Shown: positions 19,501-27,442 of the stretch, piece by piece
How positions within the stretch are numbered: the stretch's first letter is position 1
Layout of the letters: every line of letters starts with the position of its first letter
NCBI RefSeq assembly: GCF_040529045.1
Contig: NZ_CP131914.1
Coordinates: 62,001-126,000 of the forward strand
Source: Xanthomonas indica
Lineage (GTDB): Bacteria; Pseudomonadota; Gammaproteobacteria; Xanthomonadales; Xanthomonadaceae
Reading direction: 5' to 3'
DNA: 64,000 bases
The notes under the pieces: generated by a model
What the model saw: the letters and a program-made list of their open reading frames with translations, nothing else
Told to the model about the DNA's origin: nothing
The model's database searches: none
Program-made: the position numbers and the translations under genes

Positions 19501-21091
19501 CACGACCCAATATTGCTATGACCGGTTCGGGCGCGTGGTACGCAAGGTGCAGACCACCAACGGCAAGGCGTTCGCGCTGCGCTACGCCTACACCAAGGGC
19601 GATCGCCTCAGCCGGGTTACCTATCCGGACGGCGCGGTGGTGGATTACGTACGCAACGCGCTGGGGCAGGCGACGGAAGTGGGCGTCACGCCCGCGGGCG
19701 GCTTGCGCCAAAAACTGCTGAGCGGCGCGACCTATTACCCGTTTGGCCCCAGCGCTGGCTGGGCCTATGGCAACGGCCGGCCGTTGCAGCGCGTGCTGGA
19801 CAAGAACTACCGCCCGCTAGCGATACAGGACGGTCGTAAGGATGGCCTCAACGTCGGCTTTGGCTTCGACCCGGCGGGCAACCTCACTGCGCTGACCGCG
19901 CCGGGCAATACCGCACCCGTGGTGAAGTTGGGCTATGACAACCTGAATCGGCTGACCGCCTTCAAGGACGGGCCGACCGGCACGGTCATCGACGGCTACA
20001 GCTACGACGCCACCGGCAATCGCCTCAGCGCCCAGGTCAACGGCAGCAGCCAGACCTATAGCTACCCGACCGACAGCCACCGCCTGGCGAGTGTGGCCGG
20101 CGCCGCGCGCAGCTACGACGCGATGGGCAACACCACGGCCATCGATGGCACGGCCCGCACCTTCGTCTACGACGCGACGGGGCGCATGAGCCAAGCCACG
20201 CGCAGCGGCACGTTGGCGATGGAGTATCGCTACAACGACCGGGGCGAGCAGGTGCGCCGGTTCCTCGGCACCACCAACACCTACACCGTCTACGACGAAG
20301 CCGGCCACTGGATGGGCGACTACGACACCAACGGCAAGGCCCTCCAGCAGGCGATCTGGCTCGATGACCTACCGGTGGGCGTGCTGGCGGGGACCGCGCT
20401 GAACTACGTGCAGCCGGACCATCTGGGCACGCCACGTGCAGTGATCGACCCGGCGCGCGACGTTGCCATCTGGACCTGGGACATCAAGGGCGAGGCCTTC
20501 GGCAACACGCCACCGAATCAGGACCCGGACAACGACGGCGCGGCGTTCGTGTTCAACCTGCGCTTCCCGGGACAGTTCTACGACAGCGCCACGGGACTCA
20601 ATCAGAACTACTTTAGAGATTATGATTTCCAAATTGGCCGCTATGTGGAGAGTGATCCGCTTGGACTACTAGGTGGAAATTCGACTTTTGCTTACGCCGG
20701 CTCCAATTCCTTATCTCAAATTGATATGTTTGGCTTGGCTAAAACCCTTCCCACTACGAAAGTTCCAGGCGGAACCCCTACAACGGTAAGAATTGACGCT
20801 CCCCACGTGGACGGCCAACAGCGGCATGCACATGTCTGTGAGCGCGGATGCAGGGAGATTGTTGTGAACGAAGATGGCTCTGGCAGTCATGGCACAGATC
20901 CACGAGAGTTGAAGAATAGAGTCCGCGCCTTTCTGAGAGGTTATGGATTCAATGTCAGCGTTTGCGGTGGCGCCACTTTTCTCGCAAAGGGAGTGGCGCG
21001 AGATAGATGTATGAAAGGTGATTTTTCGATGTGCGAAATATTTAAGTCATTGGGCGGCGAAGTGATTGAAGATCCAACTATTAAAATTTAG
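16598..21091 (+). CDS. Secreted RHS/YD-repeat protein with variable C-terminal tip
   Basis: A 1497-residue protein with a signal peptide (AARRFGGACLLLLTGALAAFPSVA), a DUF6531-like region (FEGDPINTSTGNMFRQ), many YD repeats (for example YSYDAAHRLTDVTD) and the RHS core end YVESDPLGLLGGNSTFAYAGS. After IDMFGLA comes a tip of about 110 residues with HVDGQQRHAHVCERGCREIV and NEDGSGSHGTDPREL; I cannot name its activity. GC drops sharply from about 20610, just before the core end, as expected for a swapped toxin tip. No PAAR domain, so Sec export is likelier than type VI delivery. The start at 16598 is preferred to 16580 because AAGGA lies 7 bases upstream. Confidence 0.88.
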   Translation: MPNPHVRAARRFGGACLLLLTGALAAFPSVAVTPKRQYGPPYVGDSSNGSQSFATVNEAVQFVIDGAMRVCQSNGCEKPPVFTVSYNDGFSAASVYSNGHWWGDVYANDKIVGEGQPVKNTGSCNTGCTGGLGQAGDNTGPHGSSGNAALKQGGVHRGTAFEGDPINTSTGNMFRQDTDYDSPTWLTLRRFYNSKTFVTAVTLGKQWRHSFERRLDLMLSGVANGGSFIDVQRPDGVVERFRPSNGAWAPDPDIADTLTERRDSAGVLLGYSLAVAATQQTELYDTAGLLRSVFDRMGQTVLTLDYSDLPPVAGTKPPPNLLQRVTDAGGRSLSFAYDSNNRLATVTLPDGGALTYGYDSIGNLTSVQYPDGKTRQYVYNEASLTSNKSQPTALTGVIDEKGVRFETTRYASSGDAIASSFAGNVDAISVEYSASTSNWATPAAVTSPLGFRTFLTYTDTGYGSLKPTGASVPCGEQCNQPWKALTYDDNGYPASRTDFKGTVTKTTYTASGLLTQQIDASGTAQQRTMNITWNTGLRVPLTRTVLDAAGATAAKTMWAYNARGQQTARCEVDPAVSTTMSYNCGSTASAPTGVRQWLTSYCDTVDGTQCPQIGLVLSQDGPRTDVADTITYRYYLTTDESGCTTIGGACHRAGDLYQVIDALGRATTYVAYDRNGRPTRTQDANGLIRDLTYTPRGWADSSTLRANADGTPSDQDQTTVVAYDEVGNVKKVTDPDGTFVTYSYDAAHRLTDVTDGAGNTIHYTLDASGNRAKEDIKDASGTLTHTLSRIYNRIGQLATQATAEADPTDFSYDDNGNVQLVTDALKHKTQADYDPLNRVKQTTQDVGGIAAKTQFDYDALDRIAKVTDPKGLATVYQYNGLGDLLKLTSPDTGVTSYTYNSAGDPVTQTDARGTKTNYIYDALGRLTKTTYADKALIATYTYDASQNVCAAGETFALGRLSRLQDGSGTTQYCYDRFGRVVRKVQTTNGKAFALRYAYTKGDRLSRVTYPDGAVVDYVRNALGQATEVGVTPAGGLRQKLLSGATYYPFGPSAGWAYGNGRPLQRVLDKNYRPLAIQDGRKDGLNVGFGFDPAGNLTALTAPGNTAPVVKLGYDNLNRLTAFKDGPTGTVIDGYSYDATGNRLSAQVNGSSQTYSYPTDSHRLASVAGAARSYDAMGNTTAIDGTARTFVYDATGRMSQATRSGTLAMEYRYNDRGEQVRRFLGTTNTYTVYDEAGHWMGDYDTNGKALQQAIWLDDLPVGVLAGTALNYVQPDHLGTPRAVIDPARDVAIWTWDIKGEAFGNTPPNQDPDNDGAAFVFNLRFPGQFYDSATGLNQNYFRDYDFQIGRYVESDPLGLLGGNSTFAYAGSNSLSQIDMFGLAKTLPTTKVPGGTPTTVRIDAPHVDGQQRHAHVCERGCREIVVNEDGSGSHGTDPRELKNRVRAFLRGYGFNVSVCGGATFLAKGVARDRCMKGDFSMCEIFKSLGGEVIEDPTIKI

Positions 21092-21099
21092 GACCAAAC

Positions 21100-21315
21100 A
21101 TGAAACTATACGGAAAGAGTGAACTGGAAGCACTGCCACTCTCGCTTGCTGAGGTTACGCTGCAAGTTTCTAAAGCTGAACTAAGAGAGGTAATAAATTT
21201 TCTTGAAAAATGTGATTCAGAGATGAAATCAAATGATCAATGGGAACACGCACATCTTCAGGATTTTTTGAAATCGTCTAAGCTGGCTGTTGACATTGTT
21301 GTATATAAAGGATGA
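21100..21315 (+). CDS. Putative RHS immunity protein (71 aa)
   Basis: A 71-residue cytosolic protein beginning MKLYGKSELEAL, starting 8 bases after the RHS stop codon. It contains KAELREVINFLEKCDSEM followed by WEHAHLQDF. Small proteins with an E-L-x-x-hydrophobic helix then W-E-H-x-H-L occur among immunity families of polymorphic toxins (Imm32-like, from memory). The position right behind the toxin tip and the same low GC support an immunity role. If so, the toxin acts in the cytoplasm. Confidence 0.7.
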   Translation: MKLYGKSELEALPLSLAEVTLQVSKAELREVINFLEKCDSEMKSNDQWEHAHLQDFLKSSKLAVDIVVYKG

Positions 21316-21319
21316 ATAC

Positions 21320-21703
21320 TTGAATTTGTCCTCTGACAATCTGGCTGGCTGGGTTTTAGAAATTTCAATGGCGACTGCGACCGTTGCAATTTTGCTTGGT
21401 GGAGCTGGCTGCTCGATCAGCGAGAAGACTGTATATGGAAACTTGCAGGCGCTTGATCTCCAGTATGCACAAGACAAAAGTGATCTACTCGTCGCCAAGG
21501 TTGGGGATGAAAGCGCTGTTCGCTTCCGCGCGGAGGGAGGGCGTGTTTGGTGGGCGCTGAATCAGTTAAATAAAGACCAAGCGATTTACTCTTTCCCAGC
21601 GAATTCATTGACCCCAGACTGCAGCGCGATTGATAAGCTGAAAAAGATCGTTCAACTAGATGACCATTTTGAGGAAAAAGCTTTTTTGGCCTGTAGGAAG
21701 TGA
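21320..21703 (+). CDS. Hypothetical protein, possible lipoprotein
   Basis: An open frame of about 127 residues from a TTG at 21320 (AAAGGA 7 bases before it, overlapping the previous gene's end). An ATG at 21368 would start MATATVAILLGGAGC, which resembles a lipoprotein signal with Cys at position 15, but a basic n-region is missing. The rest reads like a soluble domain (VGDESAVRFRAEGGRVWWAL). No family recognised. Low GC as in the RHS tip; it may be part of an exchanged immunity cassette. Start uncertain. Confidence 0.45.
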   Translation: MNLSSDNLAGWVLEISMATATVAILLGGAGCSISEKTVYGNLQALDLQYAQDKSDLLVAKVGDESAVRFRAEGGRVWWALNQLNKDQAIYSFPANSLTPDCSAIDKLKKIVQLDDHFEEKAFLACRK

Positions 21704-21964
21704 AGGCCGTGAAGGAAATTCTAAGTTTGTACGGGACTTTTTCGATATTGAGGCGCTTACTCAAGTGGTCGAAGAATGGGTTTCTCAGGGCACCGTTCTC
21801 CCATTACCCAAGCAACTCGCCTACCTTAAAAACTCTCGAGATCCAAATAACGACGTTACCGCCTTCGCGTTCAATCTAATATTCCGGGCCGGCGTCACCA
21901 TAGCGCTACCGACTCACTTATAAAGGCCCGAGACTATCCCTTCTTCAAAAGCGCGTGCAATGGC

Positions 21965-22519
21965 ATGAATAAATGCGGATGTATGATTTTTATTAGCATG
22001 TGCATAGCCATCTTCAATTTGTAAGCGAGGCAGTCAAATTTTTATTATGTATCCAAAGTCTTCCATGATGGCACCTACATTCCGAATGCTTATAAGGAAT
22101 CCGATGTCATTCACCGCTATGGCGAAGGCAGCAAAACGGTCGATAGTTCCGACCTGATTCGAAGAACTTATCGAGATACATTTACAGGAATGGAGGTAGT
22201 AATCACATCTAATCCTGACGTCGCGTCGCACTTTAGGACGATCGATGAGATTCGCATCTCATCAGGCAATACGGATAAAACCGCGCCTCGAACTATAGAA
22301 AGTCTGGAAGGACTAAAATTGAAAGGCGTGGCCATCGGCGAATCCACCTCCAAGGCAATCAAAGCGGCTCAAGATTATGGCGCGGTGGATACAACGAAAG
22401 AGAAAATCAGGGGGCACGAATTCGAACGCGTTTGCGCATTCTCCGAAGGCGGTTCAAACATCTGTTTTTTCTTGAAAGGCGATGAAGTGACCGCAATGTC
22501 GGTTGGATTGGGACCATGA
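21965..22519 (+). pseudogene. Exported protein gene with stop codon in signal peptide
   Basis: In one continuous frame an ATG at 21965 gives MNKCGCMIFISMCIAIFNL, a signal-peptide-like stretch, then a TAA at 22022-22024, then ARQSNFYYVSKVFHDGTYIP and 150 further residues to the stop at 22517-22519. The downstream part ends with FERVCAFSEGGSNICFFLKG. An internal ATG at 22190 could give 109 residues but has no ribosome site. The simplest reading is a periplasmic (possibly immunity) protein killed by one nonsense mutation. No family recognised. Confidence 0.55.
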
Positions 22520-22620
22520 GCACCGCTTTAAGATCATCGTCATGATTCGCGCGCCACCCATATGAACGCAAATACAGCATTTTGGCCCTTCGGACTGACG
22601 GCCCAGTTAAATGGACCGCA

Positions 22621-22932
22621 ATGTCGAAAATTTCGATTTTAGGTTTTTTTGGCTCTTTTGATTTCCTGCAGCAGAAGCGATCATAAGATCGAGGCGCCCC
22701 CTGTTTCAGGCGACGAAAGCTGCAGGACTTTTGATGTTGATTCCACTCGTGCAAAGGCAGAGAGCGGCGAGCTTTCGGCGATCAGGGGGATGCGCGACTA
22801 TTGCCTTGATTGCGTCTTGCACGACAATGGACCAGAGGCTTTGCGCTGGGGCAATTGGCTGCTGAGAAGGGCAGCAGCCAGGACAAGGAACTCTACGAGA
22901 GCCTCAAGATGACGTTTATCCCGAAGAAGTAG
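22621..22932 (+). pseudogene. Lipoprotein gene with two compensating frameshifts
   Basis: An ATG at 22621 (frame 1) reads MSKISILGF. Removing one T from the T7 run (22644-22650) joins it to frame 2 as ...GFLALLISCSRSDHKIEAPP, a normal lipoprotein signal with lipobox LISC. Frame 2 continues through CRTFDVDSTRAKAESGELSA and ALRWGNW. Then the sequence must return to frame 1 near 22856-22860 to read AAEKGSSQDKELYESLKMTF and stop at TAG 22930. The restored product would be about 100 residues. Compatible with an orphan immunity lipoprotein. Confidence 0.55.
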
Positions 22933-22974
22933 TTCGGGCTACAGGAACTAGCCGCCCCCCCCCAATCCCAGCAC

Positions 22975-23814
22975 TCACCCACACTTCGAATACCCACAAT
23001 TCAAACACGTCGCACACCCGTCCATGATGACGAGCGCCTTGGTATTGCACTTGTGGCACATCGTGGCCGACGGCGGGAAGCTCGCGCCGTCGCCGGTGAC
23101 GGCGATGTCCTCTTCGTGGTCGGCGGTGGAGTCGGCGGAAACCGTCCCCTCATCCGCCCTGCGGGCAGCTTCTCCCGCAGGAGAAGCAACCGTCTTGCTC
23201 ACTTCACTGTTTTTTTTTGAGCGTTCTTCGTACTGCTTGCGCTTCTCGGCGATCAACGCGCGCTGGTGGTCGCTCATCTCCGGGTCGTGCAGCAGGCCGA
23301 TCGACTTCATGTGCTCTTCGACGATGCTGCCCAGTTCGGCGACCAGCGAGGGCATGTACACGCCGCCGGCCTTGAAGTAGCCGCCCTTGGGGTCGAACAC
23401 GGCCTTCATTTCGTCGACCAGGAAGGTGACGTCGCCGCCCTTGCGGAACACGGCGGACATGATGCGGGTCAGCGCCACGATCCACTGGAAGTGTTCCATG
23501 GACTTGGAGTTGACGAAGATCTCGAACGGGCGGCGCAGTTCGTGCTCGGTGCCGGCGTTGAGCACGATGTCGTTGAGGGTCACGTACATGGCGTGTTCCA
23601 CCAACGGCGACTTGATCTTGTAGGTGCTGCCGATCAACACGTCCGGGCGCTCGATGCGCTCGTGCATGTGGATGATGTTGTCGGCCGGCGCTTCGGCCTC
23701 GGCGGTGGCACGGTCGATCGACGAGGCGGGCACCGCGGCGGCGGCGTCGCGCGCCTTGTCCTCGGGGGTGACGACGGCGTAGCCCTTGATTTTCTGGTCG
23801 ATCTTGATGGCCAT
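22975..23814 (-). CDS. nrdJb: B12-dependent ribonucleotide reductase, small C-terminal chain
   Basis: A 279-residue partner of NrdJa, as in the split class II reductase of Pseudomonas aeruginosa. It has a TSCPD domain (about residues 60-185, GSTYKIKSPLVEHAMYVTLND, then FVNSKSMEHFQWIVALTRIM) and a C-terminal zinc finger with redox cysteines (CHKCNTKAL, DGCATCLNCGYSKCG). The linker between them (ASPAGEAARRADEG) is encoded by a dispersed palindromic repeat. It lies downstream of nrdJa with a histone-like gene between. Together with NrdJa it makes deoxyribonucleotides with adenosylcobalamin, independent of oxygen. Confidence 0.9.
   Translation of the reverse strand: MAIKIDQKIKGYAVVTPEDKARDAAAAVPASSIDRATAEAEAPADNIIHMHERIERPDVLIGSTYKIKSPLVEHAMYVTLNDIVLNAGTEHELRRPFEIFVNSKSMEHFQWIVALTRIMSAVFRKGGDVTFLVDEMKAVFDPKGGYFKAGGVYMPSLVAELGSIVEEHMKSIGLLHDPEMSDHQRALIAEKRKQYEERSKKNSEVSKTVASPAGEAARRADEGTVSADSTADHEEDIAVTGDGASFPPSATMCHKCNTKALVIMDGCATCLNCGYSKCG
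23146..23186. repeat. Palindromic repeat inside nrdJb, copy 2
   Basis: The element begins cccctcatccgc and ends ttctcccgcaggagaag, the same family as 4514-4558. It is in frame within nrdJb and encodes part of the flexible linker before the zinc finger. Tolerance in a linker explains its survival. Confidence 0.7.
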
Positions 23815-23860
23815 GAGGCGTGCGTTCCTGGAATGCGGATCGGGACGGGCGTGGGCCCGG

Positions 23861-23886
23861 CCTCTCTCCCGCGTGCGGGAGAGAGG
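23861..23886 (-). terminator. Hairpin terminator after histone-like gene
   Basis: A perfect 12-base-pair stem, cctctctcccgc / gcgggagagagg with a 2-base apex (effective loop larger), lies between the stop of the histone-like gene (23902) and the nrdJb start (23814). No clear T-run. It could terminate or attenuate transcription into nrdJb. Confidence 0.5.
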
Positions 23887-23901
23887 GTGCGACGGGACGG
23901 C

Positions 23902-24606
23902 TTACTTCTTGGCGCGGGTGGCCGCGGCCTTCTTGCCGGCGGCCTTGCGCACGGCGGTCTTCTTCACCGCGGCGCTCTTCTTGGCGACCTTGGCGGTGCT
24001 CTTCTTGACCGCCTTGGCGGCCTTGCCCACGGCCTTCTTGGCCACGGCCTTGCGCGCGCCCACGCTCTTCTTCACCGCGCTCTTCTTGGCGACCACCGAC
24101 TTCTTGGTCACGGCCTTCTTGGCGGCGACCTTCTTGACCGCCTTCTTCGGCGCGGCCTTCTTCGCGGTCACTTTCTTGGCCGGGGCCTTCTTGGCGACGG
24201 CCTTCTTCGCGACCGTCTTCTTGGCGGCGGCCTTCTTCGCAGGCGCCTTCTTCGCAGCCGCCTTCTTGGCGGTCTTCTTGCCGCCCTTGCTCAGCGAGGC
24301 CGCTTCGGCCTGGGCGCTGGCCTTGGCCGCTTCCAGCTTCTTGCGCGCGCTGGCGACGGTCTTCTTGACGGCCTTGCCGGCCTTCTCGGCGCGCTTGGCG
24401 ACGGCCTTCTCGGCCTGCTTCACCACCTTGCGGGTCTTGGCGACCTGGTCCTGCACGCGCTTCTGCACGTTCTCGGCGGTCTGCTTGACGCTGGCGACGG
24501 CCTCGCTGGCGGTGGCGGCGATGGTCTCGCCCACGTTGGTGGCGGTTTCTTTCACGTTCTCGGCGACCTGCGTCAGCGTCGCCGTGACTCCATTCCCAGT
24601 GCTCAT
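23902..24606 (-). CDS. Histone H1-like lysine/alanine-rich protein
   Basis: A 234-residue very basic protein. The N-terminal 90 residues are predicted helical and mixed (LTQVAENVKETATNVGETIA, reminiscent of LEA/phasin-like repeats). From about residue 95 the chain is almost only KKA, AAKK, PAKK and VAKK repeats, as in bacterial histone H1-like nucleoid proteins (AlgP/HC1-like). The start ATG at 24606 has GAGGAGGG 5 bases upstream. It probably coats DNA or RNA. It is placed between the two chains of the ribonucleotide reductase on the same strand. Confidence 0.85.
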   Translation of the reverse strand: MSTGNGVTATLTQVAENVKETATNVGETIAATASEAVASVKQTAENVQKRVQDQVAKTRKVVKQAEKAVAKRAEKAGKAVKKTVASARKKLEAAKASAQAEAASLSKGGKKTAKKAAAKKAPAKKAAAKKTVAKKAVAKKAPAKKVTAKKAAPKKAVKKVAAKKAVTKKSVVAKKSAVKKSVGARKAVAKKAVGKAAKAVKKSTAKVAKKSAAVKKTAVRKAAGKKAAATRAKK

Positions 24607-24759
24607 AAAACCCTCCTCAGGGTGTCAGTGTTTATGTAACGCGGGCGATGCTATACCGATTGCAGCGAAGCGGGGAGCCGGAAACGGCGACAGGCGGCGG
24701 ACGGTGGGGAAGCGTTGAGGAAGCGCGGCGCGCCGCGCTCCCGGGCTCCCGCCGCCGCC

Positions 24760-24785
24760 CTCCCCTCCGCCGGCGCGGAGAGGAG
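24760..24785 (-). terminator. Possible terminator after nrdJa
   Basis: An inverted repeat ctcccctccgc / gcggagaggag lies directly downstream of the nrdJa stop (24797). Flanking GC-rich sequence lacks a T-run; termination is inferred from position. Confidence 0.4.
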
Positions 24786-24796
24786 ACGGGACGGCA

Positions 24797-26950
24797 TCAG
24801 AACTTGCCGTAATACCCTTCTTTCAGCGCATCGAACAGGTTGGCGGCGGTATGCATCTCGCCGTCGTATTCGATCTGCTCGTTGCCCTTGACCTCGACCA
24901 CGCTGCCGTCTTCCAGCTCGAAGCGGTAGGTGGTGTTCTCCAGGTCCGCCTCCTTGACCAGCACGCCCTGGAAGGCGGCCGGGTTGAAGCGGAACGTGGT
25001 GCAGCCCTTCAGCCCCTGCTGGTGGGCGTAGCGGTAGATGTCCTTGAACTGCTCGTAGGGATAGTCGGTGGGGACGTTGGCGGTCTTGGAGATGGAGCTG
25101 TCCACCCACTTCTGCGCGGCGGCCTGCACGTCCACGTGTTCCTTGGGGTGGATGTCGTCGGCGGCGATGAAGTAGTCCGGCAGGCGCGCGGCGGCGTCCT
25201 CGGCGAACGGCATCGCCTTGGCGTTGACCAGGTGGCGATAGGCCAGCAGTTCGAAGGAGAACACGTCCACCTTCTCCTTGCTCTTCTTGCCTTCGCGGAT
25301 CACGTTGCGGCTGTAGTGATGGGCGAAGCTCGGCTCGATGCCGTTGGAGGCGTTGTTGGCCAGGCTCAGCGAAATGGTGCCGGTGGGGGCGATGGAGCTG
25401 TGGTGGGTGAAACGCGCGCCCACCTCGGCCAGTTCCTCGACCAGCGCCGGCGCCACCTCGGCGATGCGCTGCATGTAGCGGCTGTACTTGGCGTGCAGCA
25501 GCCGGCCCTCGATGCGCTCACCGACGCGCCAGCCGTCGCGGACCATCTCCGGGCGCTGCCGCAGCATCGCCGCGGTGACCTCAAAGGTCTCCTGCATGAT
25601 CGGCGCCGGACCCTTTTCCTTGGCCAGCGACAGCGCGGTCTCCCAGCCGGCCACGGCCATCTCGCGGGCGATGGCCTCGGTGAACTCGCAGGACTCGGCG
25701 CTGCCGTACTTCATCCGCAGCATGGTCATGGTCGACCCCAGGCCGAGGAAGCCCATGCCGTGGCGGCGCTTGCGCATGATCTCGTCGCGCTGCTGCTGCA
25801 GCGGCAGGCCGTTGACCTCGACCACGTTGTCGAGCATGCGAGTGAACACCCGCACCACTTCCTTGTATTCCTCCCAGTCGAAGCGGGCGCGCTCGGTGAA
25901 CGGGTCGCGCACGAAGGTGGTGAGGTTGATCGAGCCGAGCAGGCAGGCGCCGTAGGGCGGCAGCGGCTGCTCGCCGCAAGGATTGGTCGCGCGGATGTTC
26001 TCGCACCACCAGTTGTTGTTCATTTCGTTGACGCGGTCGATCAGGATGAAGCCCGGCTCGGCGTAGTCGTAGGTGGAGACCATGATCATGTCCCACAGGT
26101 GGCGGGCGCGGATGTGCCCGTACACCTTGCACGCGACCAGGCCGTCGTCGCGCACGATGTAGTCCTGGTGCGTGGGCCAGTCGCGCCACACCACGGCGCT
26201 GGCGTCGGCCAGGTCGATGTCGGCCTCTTCCTTGCGGTTGACCGGGAACACCAGCGGCCAGTCGGCGTCCTGCTCCACCGCCTGCATGAAGCCGTCGGTG
26301 ATCAGCAGCGACAGGTTGAACTGGCGCAGGCGCCCGTCCTCGCGCTTGGCGCGGATGAAGTCCTTCACGTCCGGATGGGACACGTCGAAGGTGCCCATCT
26401 GCGCGCCGCGGCGGCCCCCGGCCGAGGACACGGTGAAGCACATCTTGTCGAAGATATCCATGAACGACATCGGCCCGGAGGTGTAGGCGCCGGCGCCGGC
26501 CACGAACGCGCCGCGCGGGCGCAGCGTGCTGAACTCGTAGCCGATGCCGCAGCCGGCCTTGAGGGTCAGCCCGGCCTCGTGGACCTTCTCCAGGATGCCG
26601 TCCATCGAGTCGGTGATGGTGCCCGACACGGTGCAGTTGATCGTGCTGGTGGCCGGCTTGTGTTCCTGCGCGCCGGCATTGGAGGTGATGCGCCCGGCCG
26701 GGATCGCGCCACGGCGCAGCGCCCAGGCGAAACGCTCGAACCAGTAGGCGCGCAACTCGTCGGTGGATTCGGCATCGGCCAGCGCCCGCGCCACGCGCAG
26801 GTAGGTGCCATCGATGTCGGCATCCAGCGGCTCGCCCTGCTTGGTCTTGAGCCGATACTTCTTGTCCCAGATGTCCTGCGACGCCGGCTGCATCGGGATG
26901 GGGTCGTGCTTGGATCCGGTCTGGACGACTTCCAGGCGCACCGTACTCAT
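24797..26950 (-). CDS. nrdJa: B12-dependent ribonucleotide reductase, catalytic chain
   Basis: A 717-residue class II reductase large chain (adenosylcobalamin-dependent). The ten-stranded barrel shows the catalytic cysteines: SGTI region NCTVSGTITDS, the finger-loop ATNPCGEQPLPPYGAC and later APTGTISL. It lacks the C-terminal zinc-finger extension, which is provided by nrdJb downstream. Start ATG at 26950 (MSTVRLEVVQTG). I looked for a cobalamin riboswitch in the 490 bases upstream and saw no B12-box-like sequence. Confidence 0.95.
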   Translation of the reverse strand: MSTVRLEVVQTGSKHDPIPMQPASQDIWDKKYRLKTKQGEPLDADIDGTYLRVARALADAESTDELRAYWFERFAWALRRGAIPAGRITSNAGAQEHKPATSTINCTVSGTITDSMDGILEKVHEAGLTLKAGCGIGYEFSTLRPRGAFVAGAGAYTSGPMSFMDIFDKMCFTVSSAGGRRGAQMGTFDVSHPDVKDFIRAKREDGRLRQFNLSLLITDGFMQAVEQDADWPLVFPVNRKEEADIDLADASAVVWRDWPTHQDYIVRDDGLVACKVYGHIRARHLWDMIMVSTYDYAEPGFILIDRVNEMNNNWWCENIRATNPCGEQPLPPYGACLLGSINLTTFVRDPFTERARFDWEEYKEVVRVFTRMLDNVVEVNGLPLQQQRDEIMRKRRHGMGFLGLGSTMTMLRMKYGSAESCEFTEAIAREMAVAGWETALSLAKEKGPAPIMQETFEVTAAMLRQRPEMVRDGWRVGERIEGRLLHAKYSRYMQRIAEVAPALVEELAEVGARFTHHSSIAPTGTISLSLANNASNGIEPSFAHHYSRNVIREGKKSKEKVDVFSFELLAYRHLVNAKAMPFAEDAAARLPDYFIAADDIHPKEHVDVQAAAQKWVDSSISKTANVPTDYPYEQFKDIYRYAHQQGLKGCTTFRFNPAAFQGVLVKEADLENTTYRFELEDGSVVEVKGNEQIEYDGEMHTAANLFDALKEGYYGKF

Positions 26951-27442
26951 TCTGCTGTGTTCTCCTCGAACCTGTCCCGATGGGGCGGATGGGTGGTCAC
27001 CCGCCGTGTGTCTTGTCTATATCGCACTTGCGCTGCACGGCAGAGACGGCCGCGGCAGCGCACGCGGCGCCCGCCCTCGACCGTTCGACATTCCCCGAAT
27101 CCGCGACGTTTCCTGTCACCGTCCCGTCATGCACCGCCGAGCGCGCCCCTGGATGTGAAGCCCTGGTGAAGAAAACCCTACGTCTAGTGCCATCCCGATG
27201 CGCTACCGCTACATGTTGTGGCTGCGGCACGCGTGAACGCTAACCCCGGGCAGGCCGACTGTCAACGGCGCCGCACGCCCATTGCACGCCATCGAGACGC
27301 AGCGCGCACGGGGCGCGTACACGGCCTTGTGCAAGCGGCATCGGCGCGCTTTCACTGGCGGTTAAACGGCGCGCGTTCATCTTGATTTACGCGCACGCGC
27401 GCCCATCTGCCCCACGTCTCCCGCGTCCCCGGAAAACCACCC
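26951..27442. other. Divergent gap nrdJa/htrA
   Basis: A 492-base divergent intergenic region that must carry the promoters of nrdJa and the HtrA-like gene. The htrA-proximal part has the site agtctcccgcg... near 27415, but no clear promoter or riboswitch could be assigned by eye. Confidence 0.4.

Larger units (their letters stand above)
20610..22970. other. Low-GC accessory segment (RHS tip, immunity, remnants)
   Basis: From about 20610 the sequence becomes clearly AT-richer than everything around it and stays so until just before nrdJb. It contains the RHS tip, one intact small gene, one further ORF and at least two broken genes. This is the pattern left by successive exchange of RHS tips with their immunity genes. 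Bases 21704-21964 contain only short overlapping frames that I cannot assign. Confidence 0.75.

Noticed and set aside
16500-22970. Insertion sequence or prophage as carrier of the RHS region
   Set aside because: No transposase, integrase, att-like repeat or tRNA is present; the pattern is better explained by tip exchange.
23820-24718. Plus-strand alanine/phenylalanine-rich frame opposite the histone-like gene
   Set aside because: It is the complement of KKA codon repeats and has no independent support.
24851-27169. Long plus-strand open frame opposite nrdJa
   Set aside because: Antisense shadow of a well-conserved gene; composition is His/Val/Leu-rich as expected for the complement of GC-rich coding DNA.
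26951-27442. Cobalamin riboswitch before nrdJa
   Set aside because: Expected for a B12 enzyme, but no B12-box-like sequence was visible on the minus strand.
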